Shown here: positions 56,919 through 64,000 of the stretch, piece by piece
How the letters are laid out: each line of letters begins with the position of its first letter
Numbering within the stretch: position 1 is the first letter of the stretch
From: Komagataeibacter sp. FNDCF1
GTDB taxonomy: Bacteria > Pseudomonadota > Alphaproteobacteria > Acetobacterales > Acetobacteraceae
NCBI RefSeq assembly: GCF_021295335.1
Contig: NZ_JAIWOT010000001.1
Span: 1,367,001-1,431,000 of the forward strand
Direction of reading: 5' to 3'
Length of the DNA stretch: 64,000 nt
Program-made: the position numbers and the translations under genes
The notes under the pieces: generated by a model
What the model saw: only the letters and a program-made list of their open reading frames with translations
Told to the model about the DNA's origin: nothing
The model's database searches: none

Positions 56919-59635
56919 TCCTTCTCGCGCCATGGATGCTGCTGGGCCTGCTGGCCCTGCCGGTGGTGTGGTGGCTGCTGCACGCGCTGCCCCCCGCCCC
57001 GCGCCCGCAATCCTTTCCGCCCGCCCGCCTGCTGCGTGCGCTCAGCGCCGCGCCGCCGGATGCGACTTCCGCGCCGCCCTGGCGTCTGCTGCTGCGCTGC
57101 CTGGCGGTCACGCTGCTGGTTCTCGGTCTGGCGCAGCCGGTCTTCCCGCGCGGGCAGGCAGGCATGGACGATGCCGACTGCCTGATCGTGGTGGATAATG
57201 GCTGGGCGGCGGCGGCCACCTGGGCGCCACGCATCCACGCACTGGACGGCATGCTCGACCATCTGTCCCGCACCGGGCACAGCGCGCGCATCCTGCTGAC
57301 CGCGCGTGAGGACGCGCTGGCTCCCGTCACCGTCCAGCCTGCACGGCAGGCGCAGGTCCTGCGCGGCATGATCGGCCCGCTCCTGCCACGCGCATGGCCG
57401 GTGGACCGCGCCGCCGCGACCCGGGCGCTTGCCCAGCTTGCGCGACAGGGCTGGCATGGGCCGGTCATCTATGTATCGGACGGGCTGGCCACCGCTGACG
57501 ATGCCGGTTTTGCCGCAGCCCTGGCCGCCATCGGTCCGGTACGGGACATGCAGCTGCCGGATTCGGACATTACCCTGCTTGGCCCATCGGCCAATGCCGG
57601 CAACGGCCTTGCCACCCGCGTCCATGCAGTGCCACGCGCCCATCCGCGCACATGGCAGCTGCGCCTTGAAACCGCGACCGGGGGCACCCTTGGCCTGCTG
57701 CCCGTCACGCTCCCGGCGGGGCAGGAGCATGCGGATGTCACACCCGAACTGCCCGCCGAACTGCGCAACAAGGTCGATCACCTGTCGCTTGATGCAATGA
57801 CGGGGCCAGCCAGCCTGCGCCTGCTTGACGAGCGTGAACGCCAGCGCCCGGTGGGGCTGATCGCCAGTGCATCCTCCGACACGCCGCTCATGGGCAGCCT
57901 GTTCTACCTGCGTCGCGCGCTCCAGCCCGTGGCCGAACTGCGTGAGGGCGATCTGGATGCGCTGCTGGCGCGCCCGCTTTCGGTCATCATCGCCCCCGAT
58001 GGCACGCTGGGCAGCCCGGACAGCCGCCGCAAGGTGGAGGCATGGGTCCGCGGTGGGGGCACACTCATCCGCTTTGCCGGGCCCCTGCTCATCCAGGGAC
58101 CGGACGCGCCGGGACAGGACCGGACACATGCCGATACGCTTCTGCCCGTGCCGCTCATGGGCGGGGAACAGGTGCTGGGGGGGACCATGTCATGGAGCAG
58201 GCCGGAACATCTGGCGCCCTTCCCCGCCTCGTCCCCCTTCCATGATCTTGACATCCCGGCGGATGTCACGGTCTCGCGACAGGTGCTGGCACAGCCTTCC
58301 ACCGATCTGGACAGCCATAGCTGGGCGCGGCTGACCGATGGCACGCCACTGGTCACGCATACGGCACTCGGGGCCGGGCAGGTCGTGCTGTTCCATGTGA
58401 CCAGCACGGCGGAGTGGTCGAACCTGCCGCTGTCGGGCCTGTTCGTCGGCATGCTGGAGCACCTGATCGACCAGGCATCGGGCATCGAGACCCCGGCTGG
58501 CACGACCATGCTGGCCCCCTACATGGTGCTGGATGGCGATGGGGCACTGGTGTCCCCGCCTGCGGGCGCGCAGGCGCTGCGGGCGGATGCGTTTGGCCAG
58601 ACCATCCCTTCCCCCGCGCATCCGCCGGGACTTTACGGGCCGCGCAACAGCCGCCGCGCGCTCAATCCGGGCGACGGCACGCCCGCCCTTGCGGCGCAGG
58701 GCCCGATCGGCACGGTGTCCGACCTGCGCGGGCAGGTGGCGGACATGACCATCGGCCCGCTGCTGCTGGTGCTGGCCGCACTGCTGCTGCTGGCCGATGG
58801 CGCGCTCAGCGTGGTCCAGCGCGGGCGCCGGTGGGGGCGCGGGCTGGCCGTGGCGCTGGTGCTGGCCTGCCCGCTTGCCGCCCGTGCCGATGACATCCCG
58901 CCCGATGTGCCCCGGGCCGCGCTGGAAACCCGGCTGGCCTATATCATGACCGGCCACGACGGGACCGACAGCGTATCGCGCGAGGGGCTGCAGGGCCTGT
59001 CCGATTACGTCAATGCGCGAACATCCGCCGTGCTGGGCCACCCCGATGGCGTGGTGCCCGAGCGCGATGACCTGTCCTACTATCCGCTCATCTACTGGCC
59101 GGTCACGGCCGATGCCGCCACATCCCCCGCGCGCACGGCGGCGCTGAACACCTACATGCGCCACGGCGGCATCCTGCTGATCGATGCGCAGGGCCAGGAC
59201 CCGGCCACCGCGCCGGACAACGCCAGCGGCTACACCGGCTCGGCCCCCGGCACGGCGGCGGCGCTGCGGCGGATGACGGCGGGGCTGGACATCCCGCCGC
59301 TGACCCGGCTCGACAACCGCCATGTGCTGGCCCACACCTTCTACCTGCTGCACAACTTTCCCGGCCGTTACGACGGCATGCCGGTCTGGGTGGCGCAGGA
59401 AGGCGACAGCACGAATGACGGTGTCAGCCCCGTCATCATCGGCAGCAATGACTGGGCGCATGCATGGGCGGTGGATGACAGCGGCAATACACCCTATGCC
59501 CCCGTACCCGACGGGGCCGACCAGCGCGTGCTGGCCTACCGCTTTGGCGTCAATGCCGTGATCTATGCGCTGACGGGCAATTACAAGGCGGATCAGGTGC
59601 ATGTGCCCGCCCTGCTCAAGCGGCTGGGAGAGTAA
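56915..59635 (+). CDS. DUF4159 domain membrane protein with BatA-like N-terminus
   Basis: Large membrane protein, 906 aa. The N-terminus is BatA-like (MILLAPWMLLGLLALPVVWW, then a second TM about 65-82) with a VWA-like domain (CLIVVDNGWAAAAT) lacking the DxSxS metal site. TMs near residue 610 and 645 lead into a C-terminal DUF4159 domain (about 655-906, GLQGLSDYVNARTSAV, YMRHGGILLIDAQGQDP). Its start overlaps the DUF58 stop by ATGA. Function unknown; envelope-linked by membership of the MoxR operon. Confidence 0.85.
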   Translation: MILLAPWMLLGLLALPVVWWLLHALPPAPRPQSFPPARLLRALSAAPPDATSAPPWRLLLRCLAVTLLVLGLAQPVFPRGQAGMDDADCLIVVDNGWAAAATWAPRIHALDGMLDHLSRTGHSARILLTAREDALAPVTVQPARQAQVLRGMIGPLLPRAWPVDRAAATRALAQLARQGWHGPVIYVSDGLATADDAGFAAALAAIGPVRDMQLPDSDITLLGPSANAGNGLATRVHAVPRAHPRTWQLRLETATGGTLGLLPVTLPAGQEHADVTPELPAELRNKVDHLSLDAMTGPASLRLLDERERQRPVGLIASASSDTPLMGSLFYLRRALQPVAELREGDLDALLARPLSVIIAPDGTLGSPDSRRKVEAWVRGGGTLIRFAGPLLIQGPDAPGQDRTHADTLLPVPLMGGEQVLGGTMSWSRPEHLAPFPASSPFHDLDIPADVTVSRQVLAQPSTDLDSHSWARLTDGTPLVTHTALGAGQVVLFHVTSTAEWSNLPLSGLFVGMLEHLIDQASGIETPAGTTMLAPYMVLDGDGALVSPPAGAQALRADAFGQTIPSPAHPPGLYGPRNSRRALNPGDGTPALAAQGPIGTVSDLRGQVADMTIGPLLLVLAALLLLADGALSVVQRGRRWGRGLAVALVLACPLAARADDIPPDVPRAALETRLAYIMTGHDGTDSVSREGLQGLSDYVNARTSAVLGHPDGVVPERDDLSYYPLIYWPVTADAATSPARTAALNTYMRHGGILLIDAQGQDPATAPDNASGYTGSAPGTAAALRRMTAGLDIPPLTRLDNRHVLAHTFYLLHNFPGRYDGMPVWVAQEGDSTNDGVSPVIIGSNDWAHAWAVDDSGNTPYAPVPDGADQRVLAYRFGVNAVIYALTGNYKADQVHVPALLKRLGE

Positions 59636-59640
59636 TCGCC

Positions 59641-61776
59641 ATGCCCGACCTGTCACGTCACATGATGGCATTCAGCCCCCTTGTGCCGGCGTGGTGCCTT
59701 TACGCACTGGCCGCGGCCATGGGCGTGCTGGCGGTCCTGGGGCTTGCGCGCCGGGTGCGCGGCAGCGTGTGGCGGCTGCTGGCCGGGCTTGGCATCCTTG
59801 CCTGGCTGGCCAGCCCGCAGCGCATTACCGAAACATGGCACCCCCTGCCCGAGACCGCGCTGATCGTGGTGGACCAGTCGGCCTCCATGTCCGAACGCAA
59901 CCGCGCCGACATGGCCCGCAATGCCGCCGAGCGCGTACAGGCGGCCATGAGCCGGGTACCGGGGCTGGTGCCGCGCATTGTCACGCTGCGTGAGGCCCGG
60001 CATGGGGGCACAAGGCTGTTTGGCGCGCTGCAGCAGGCGGCGGCGGACATCCCGCCCTCCCGCCTTGCCGGTGCCGTGCTGGTGACCGATGGCGAGGACC
60101 ATGACGTACCGGCCAGCGTGCCGGACATGCTCAACCCCGATGACGGACATGGCCAGCGCACGCTGCTGCCGCTTCATGTGCTGCTGAGCGCAAGGGGAGA
60201 GGAAACCGACCGCCACCTGCGCGTGCTCCAGGCCCCGCCCTTCGCCATTGTGGGCAAGGACGTGACCATACAGGTGGAGATTGACGACCTGGGCGCGCGC
60301 ACAGCCCCCGGCGCGACCACCGAACTTACGCTGACACAGGGCGACGGCACGACCTTCTCGCGCCCTGTCCGGATCGGCCAGCCGCAGGACATCACCCTGC
60401 CCGTCACCCATCCGGGCGAGATGCTGGTGGGCCTGTCCGCCCCGGAGCTGCCCGGGGAGGTGTCGACGCGCAACAACCATGATGTGATCCGCATCAATGG
60501 CGTGCGCGACCGGCTGCGCGTGCTGCTGGTGTCGGGCACGCCCAACCAGGGCGAGCGGGTATGGCGCAGGCTGCTCAAGGCCGACCCGTCGGTCGATCTG
60601 GTGCACTTCACCATCCTGCGCCCGCCCGACCGGGATGATGGCACGCCGCTGTCGGACCTCGCGCTCATCGCCTTTCCTGTCAATGAACTGTTCCAGCAGA
60701 AGATCGGCCAGTTTGACCTGATCATCCTGGACGGGTTTGAAAACCGCGGCATCCTGCCCGAAGCCTATCTGCGCAACATCGTCAACCACATCCGCGCGGG
60801 TGGCGGGCTGCTGCTGATTGGCGGTCCGGAATTCCTGACGCCAGGTTCCCTGCAGGATACGGCGCTGTCGGATATCCTGCCCGCCCACGTCACCACGACC
60901 GACGGCATGGCCATACGCCGCTTCCGTCCCGACCTGACAGAGACGGGGATGCGCCACCCCGTGACATCCGGCCTGCCCGGCGCGCCCGATCATGCGGGGG
61001 CACAACCCGGCTGGGGGCCATGGTACCGCAGCCTGCGCACGGACAGCGCACAGGGCGAAGTGCTGATGACCGGGCCGGACAGGCAGCCCCTGCTGGTGCT
61101 GGACCACGCGCAGAAGGGTCGGGTGGCCTTCCTGCTGTCGGATCAGGCATGGCTGTGGTCACATGGCGAAGGCGGTGGCGGGCCGCAGTCTGAACTGCTG
61201 CGGCGCATCTCGCACTGGCTGATGAAGGAACCGGAACTGGAGGAAAACCAGCTGGAAGCCGGAATTGCGGCGGGACAGATGACCATTACCCGCCGGTCGG
61301 TCGCATCCGGGCCGCCGCCGGTGGTGCATGTAAGCGCACCCGATGGCACGAACCAGCAGGTCACGCTGGAACCGGCGGGCAATACCGGACTTGCCCGCGC
61401 GCGTATCCCGGCACGGCTGGAAGGCATCTGGACCGTGCGTGACGACGCGGGGCATGAAGCCTTTGCCGCCCCGCGGATGGAAGACCCGCTTGAGTTTTCC
61501 GACCTGCGGGCCACGGCGTCGGTGCTGTCGCCCATGGTGGCGGCAACCGGGGGGGCCGTGCACTGGCTGGGCGATGACCCGCGCAACCCGTCGCTGCCTG
61601 ATATTGTCATGGCAGGCGGGCACGATGCGTCCTCCGCCAGCCGGTTTGCCTTCCCGCCGCGCAACGCGCACAGCGTGGCGGGCCAGCAGGCGCATGCGCT
61701 GCTGCCGGCATGGGCCATGGGGCTGTTCGTGGCGGGGATGCTGCTCATGGCATGGTGGCGGGAAAGCCGGTCATGA
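59641..61776 (+). CDS. VWA and GATase-like membrane protein
   Basis: 711-aa protein with two N-terminal TMs (about 14-32 and 43-58), a VWA domain with an intact metal site DQSASMS, a middle beta-rich region, and a class I glutamine-amidotransferase-like domain (LLIGGPEFLTPGSLQDTA). The amidotransferase nucleophile cysteine is missing, so it is not a glutaminase. A C-terminal TM is at about 685-705. It is the last gene of the MoxR operon, 5 bp after the DUF4159 gene. Function unknown. Confidence 0.8.
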   Translation: MPDLSRHMMAFSPLVPAWCLYALAAAMGVLAVLGLARRVRGSVWRLLAGLGILAWLASPQRITETWHPLPETALIVVDQSASMSERNRADMARNAAERVQAAMSRVPGLVPRIVTLREARHGGTRLFGALQQAAADIPPSRLAGAVLVTDGEDHDVPASVPDMLNPDDGHGQRTLLPLHVLLSARGEETDRHLRVLQAPPFAIVGKDVTIQVEIDDLGARTAPGATTELTLTQGDGTTFSRPVRIGQPQDITLPVTHPGEMLVGLSAPELPGEVSTRNNHDVIRINGVRDRLRVLLVSGTPNQGERVWRRLLKADPSVDLVHFTILRPPDRDDGTPLSDLALIAFPVNELFQQKIGQFDLIILDGFENRGILPEAYLRNIVNHIRAGGGLLLIGGPEFLTPGSLQDTALSDILPAHVTTTDGMAIRRFRPDLTETGMRHPVTSGLPGAPDHAGAQPGWGPWYRSLRTDSAQGEVLMTGPDRQPLLVLDHAQKGRVAFLLSDQAWLWSHGEGGGGPQSELLRRISHWLMKEPELEENQLEAGIAAGQMTITRRSVASGPPPVVHVSAPDGTNQQVTLEPAGNTGLARARIPARLEGIWTVRDDAGHEAFAAPRMEDPLEFSDLRATASVLSPMVAATGGAVHWLGDDPRNPSLPDIVMAGGHDASSASRFAFPPRNAHSVAGQQAHALLPAWAMGLFVAGMLLMAWWRESRS

Positions 61777-61842
61777 CGGAAAGATGATTAAATATCGCAT
61801 CCGCCGCAATTTTGCGCTAATCACCAACACTGGCTGGTGCCA

Positions 61843-61862
61843 CGTGGCGGATTTTCGCCACG
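61843..61862. terminator. short hairpin between MoxR operon and ankyrin gene
   Basis: CGTGGCG-GATTTT-CGCCACG, perfect 7-bp arms, about 65 bp after the stop of the MoxR operon. No T-run follows, so it may instead lie in the leader of the next gene, 28 bp before its start. Confidence 0.35.
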
Positions 61863-61890
61863 GGCCGAACGTTCACTCTCGGGACAGGAC

Positions 61891-62487
61891 ATGATTTCCA
61901 GATCCGGCACATATCTTCTTGTCACCGCCCTGTTCGCGGGCCTTGCGGCCCCGTGCGTGCCCATCCACATGGCGCATGCGCAGGATGCCGATGAGGCGGA
62001 AGCCGAATCCGAAGCCGCCGAGGCCGCGAAGAAAGCCGAGGCACGCCGCGCCGCAAAGGCAGCCGCCCCGCCTGCCGCCCTGCCGGGCGCTGAATCGCGG
62101 GAAGAAGAACACGGCCATGCCAGCGCGGACATGAACCCGACCGATGCGCTGTTCGACGCCATCAATCGCGGCAGCCTGGGTGCGGCAAAGGAAGCGCTGA
62201 ACCGGGGTGCGGACATGACTGGCCATAACGTGCTGGGCCAGACGCCGCTGGACATGGCCATCGACCTCAACCGCAACGACATCACCTTCCTGCTGCTGTC
62301 CATGCGTACCTTCTCGGATTCGGACCCGCATTTCTCCTCCACCAGCCTGGCGGAGGGTGCGGATGATACACCCCCGCTGACCATGCCCCGCCATGCCACC
62401 ACCGCATCCAGCATCGACAGGCGTTATGATGCGTCGGGCGGCCATGCCGAGCCATCCGTCGGCTTCCTTGGCTTCGGCGGCAGCTAG
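61891..62487 (+). CDS. exported ankyrin-repeat-like protein
   Basis: 198-aa protein with a signal peptide (LLVTALFAGLAAPCVPIHMA, cleavage near AHA-QD). A Glu/Ala/Lys-rich low-complexity helix follows (about 33-70), then one to two ankyrin-like repeats (about 80-140: DALFDAINRGSLGAAKEALN, GHNVLGQTPLDMAIDLNRND). The C-terminus is disordered and ends GFLGFGGS. The start follows GGACAGGAC. Its stop codon is part of a palindromic repeat. Probably periplasmic; function unknown. Confidence 0.75.
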   Translation: MISRSGTYLLVTALFAGLAAPCVPIHMAHAQDADEAEAESEAAEAAKKAEARRAAKAAAPPAALPGAESREEEHGHASADMNPTDALFDAINRGSLGAAKEALNRGADMTGHNVLGQTPLDMAIDLNRNDITFLLLSMRTFSDSDPHFSSTSLAEGADDTPPLTMPRHATTASSIDRRYDASGGHAEPSVGFLGFGGS

Positions 62488-62526
62488 AGCCATTCCACTG
62501 AACTCCGGCTCAGTGGAATGGCTCTA
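62485..62526. repeat. palindromic element overlapping the ankyrin gene stop
   Basis: TAGAGCCATTCCACTGA and TCAGTGGAATGGCTCTA are exact 17-bp arms around the loop ACTCCGGC. The first three bases are the TAG stop of the ankyrin-like gene. It looks like a mobile-type intergenic palindrome that supplies a stop codon or a transcript end. No T-run follows directly. Confidence 0.65.
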
Positions 62527-62571
62527 ACTCATTGTTTATCGAGCATCTTTACCAGTTCCAGGCCGCGCCCG

Positions 62572-63852
62572 TCAGGCCCCGGGGCCGGTGTTCAGGCCGG
62601 CCTCGATCGACCTGATTTCATGCACGATCTCATCGGGCGTGCGCGTAGCGCGCGCACGGGTATGGGTAAGCAGGATGAACTCCACCGTCATGGGCCGTTC
62701 GGAATAACGCTGGCGGCTGACACGGTAGCGCTTGTAGCCCCGTGTAAAGACCGCCACCCGTCCCCGATCACAATTGGCCCGCACCATGTCGGCCAGGGGA
62801 ATGAAGCCATCCGTGCTGTAGCTGGTGGCGATCCAGCACGTATCCAGCGCGGATAGCAGCTGCCGGTAGGCCGACAGCGCCCGGCTGCGGTGGTTGTAGG
62901 CGCTGCGCCGCGTAATGCGCCAGTCCTGCCTTATGGCAGCCTTGTCCCGCCCCGTGATCTTGGGCGCGAGACGGGGCTGGTCCCACAGGGTAATGGTGTT
63001 GAGGACATGGTAGTTCGCGCCATAGGGATGCTGGTTGTATGGCGGATCGACATAGGCGATCGCCCCCTCCCCTATCCGGCCCGCCAGGTCTGTGGCCAGA
63101 TCCTGCGCATCCATGCGCAGGACCATGTTGTCCCGTCCGTTATCCATGAAGCAGGCGGGGCGCAGTTGCAGATCGGCCGCGATACGGTAAAGGGCCGTGC
63201 CGGTCCGGCCGCCCCAGCCACGATGAAATCCCTTGAACAGCCCGCTGGTATTGCTGTTGTAGCTGGCGCTGTACAACAGGGGTGCCAGCAGGCATGCCCT
63301 CTGCCCCGGCTCCAGCAGGCCATCACGGTCCCATCGGGCGATCCGTTCGCGTATGGCGTCGATGCGCATGCCGTTCTTGCGCATATAGAACATCCGGTCC
63401 CGCGTGGTGTCGTAGCGCACGTCATCATCGGGGCAGAGATGGCGGGTGATCCAGCCTTCCAGCGGTGGCAGGGCGTTCAGTTCGGCCATGACCTGCGCGT
63501 AGCTGCGACCATCATGGAAACCGGGTGCGGCCTGCATGCCGACATGGCACAGGTTGAGCACTTCGCTATAGGGCTCCCAGTCATTGGCCATTACGCGAAA
63601 GCCCAGTCGCTTCGCCAGCCGGGAGACCACGCCGGTCCCGGCAAACAGGTCCACGAAATCCGTGCGGGCCGGGTCCGCCCCCGTGGCGGCAATGGCCTGC
63701 GCGACCAGGCCCAGCAGCTTGCGCTTGTTGCCGATATAGGGGATCAGCTGGCTGAACAGGTATTCATCCGTCAGCACGGCGGAATGACGGGCGGCATTCC
63801 ATTCCATCGCGGGCAGGTCGTGCGGCCCGGCATGATCCGGACGGCGGTTCAT
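62572..63852 (-). CDS. D12-class DNA adenine-N6 methyltransferase
   Basis: Dam-like methyltransferase of 426 aa. Motif X is LIPYIGNKRKLL (36-47), SAM-binding motif I is VDLFAGTGVVS (67-77), and catalytic motif IV is AYVDPPYNQHPYG (DPPY). The insert between motifs (about 105-235) would be the target-recognition region. No restriction endonuclease gene is next to it in the window, so it looks solitary. It lies 45 bp after the stop of a probable CcrM-type gene. Confidence 0.88.
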   Translation of the reverse strand: MNRRPDHAGPHDLPAMEWNAARHSAVLTDEYLFSQLIPYIGNKRKLLGLVAQAIAATGADPARTDFVDLFAGTGVVSRLAKRLGFRVMANDWEPYSEVLNLCHVGMQAAPGFHDGRSYAQVMAELNALPPLEGWITRHLCPDDDVRYDTTRDRMFYMRKNGMRIDAIRERIARWDRDGLLEPGQRACLLAPLLYSASYNSNTSGLFKGFHRGWGGRTGTALYRIAADLQLRPACFMDNGRDNMVLRMDAQDLATDLAGRIGEGAIAYVDPPYNQHPYGANYHVLNTITLWDQPRLAPKITGRDKAAIRQDWRITRRSAYNHRSRALSAYRQLLSALDTCWIATSYSTDGFIPLADMVRANCDRGRVAVFTRGYKRYRVSRQRYSERPMTVEFILLTHTRARATRTPDEIVHEIRSIEAGLNTGPGA

Positions 63853-63897
63853 GCCCCCATTCTCCCGGCTCCCCCGCTCATGCGCCCCTCCGCCGCT

Positions 63898-64000
63898 TCA
63901 GGAGGCGACGGCTGCCTGCTCCGCCCGGATGTCACCACGCAGCACATCAAGCTGCACGAGTTCGCCCTCACGTTCGAAATACCAGAACGTCCAGCCATTG
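63898..64000 (-). CDS. C-terminal tail of probable CcrM-type DNA methyltransferase (partial)
   Basis: Only the last 34 codons are in the window: NGWTFWYFEREGELVQLD followed by VLRGDIRAEQ. This matches the RAMA-type C-terminal domain of CcrM/HinfI-like adenine methyltransferases (N-G-W-T-x-W with a following D-x-L-R). CcrM methylates GANTC and is a cell-cycle regulator in alphaproteobacteria. The identification from 34 residues is tentative. Confidence 0.55.
   Translation of the reverse strand, partial: NGWTFWYFEREGELVQLDVLRGDIRAEQAAVAS

Noticed and set aside
58190-59671. Open frame of 493 codons on the minus strand opposite the DUF4159 gene
   Set aside because: Antisense shadow without hydrophobic or motif content; the plus-strand gene is coupled by ATGA to its neighbour.

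Overview
The window is high-GC chromosomal DNA from an alphaproteobacterium. The best fit is an acetic acid bacterium (Acetobacteraceae), probably of the Komagataeibacter/Gluconacetobacter type. This rests on protein style, on alphaproteobacterial gene orders (dnaG-rpoD beside carAB, rpsF-rpsR-rplI, lptFG-lptD-surA-rsmA, gpmI-envC-ctpA-rppH) and on intergenic palindromes with T6/A6 cores. The genus is an inference. I see no rRNA, tRNA, CRISPR array, prophage, transposase or plasmid origin, and nearly all the DNA is coding.

Layout. 1-5.6 kb: a YdcF-type protein cut by the window edge, plsC, phaR, gloB, a methyltransferase, and psd-pssA for phosphatidylethanolamine synthesis. 5.6-12.0 kb (minus strand): a six-gene complex I/hydrogenase-4-like operon (hyfB, C, E, F, G, I types) whose large subunit has lost all four nickel-iron cysteines and whose four membrane subunits together contain one lysine. 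12.0-18.9 kb: aldo/keto reductase, holC, pepA, then cysQ, tsaC/sua5, an unknown coiled-coil membrane protein and a GlcD-type FAD dehydrogenase. 19.0-25.9 kb: lptF-lptG-lptD-surA-rsmA, an outer-membrane assembly operon. 25.9-34.6 kb (minus): cyclopropane fatty acid synthase, rplI-rpsR-rpsF, an unknown gene with a Shine-Dalgarno-masking hairpin, a GNAT acetyltransferase, rpoD, dnaG and yqeY. 34.7-41.2 kb: carA (preceded in frame by a helix-turn-helix domain), carB, greA and threonine ammonia-lyase. 41.3-48.1 kb: upp, msrB, gpmI, an EnvC-like protein, ctpA and two convergent Nudix hydrolases. 48.3-54.8 kb (minus): emrAB drug efflux with a 35-bp operator-like palindrome, an MsbA-like ABC exporter, a CCA-adding-type nucleotidyltransferase and a DUF1285 protein. 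54.9-62.5 kb: MoxR ATPase, DUF58, DUF4159 and VWA/GATase-like membrane protein operon, then an exported ankyrin-like protein. 62.6-64 kb (minus): a D12-class adenine methyltransferase and the C-terminal tail of a probable CcrM-type methyltransferase.

Most of the window is envelope biogenesis and information-processing housekeeping. Four things stand out: the degenerate hydrogenase-4-like (Ehr-type) complex at 5.6-12 kb; the helix-turn-helix/CarA reading frame with two matching dyads at its 5' end; the hairpin that buries the ribosome binding site of the unknown gene at 29.4 kb; and the orphan 35-bp palindrome at emrAB. Domain and family calls were made by reading the translations, with no database search.
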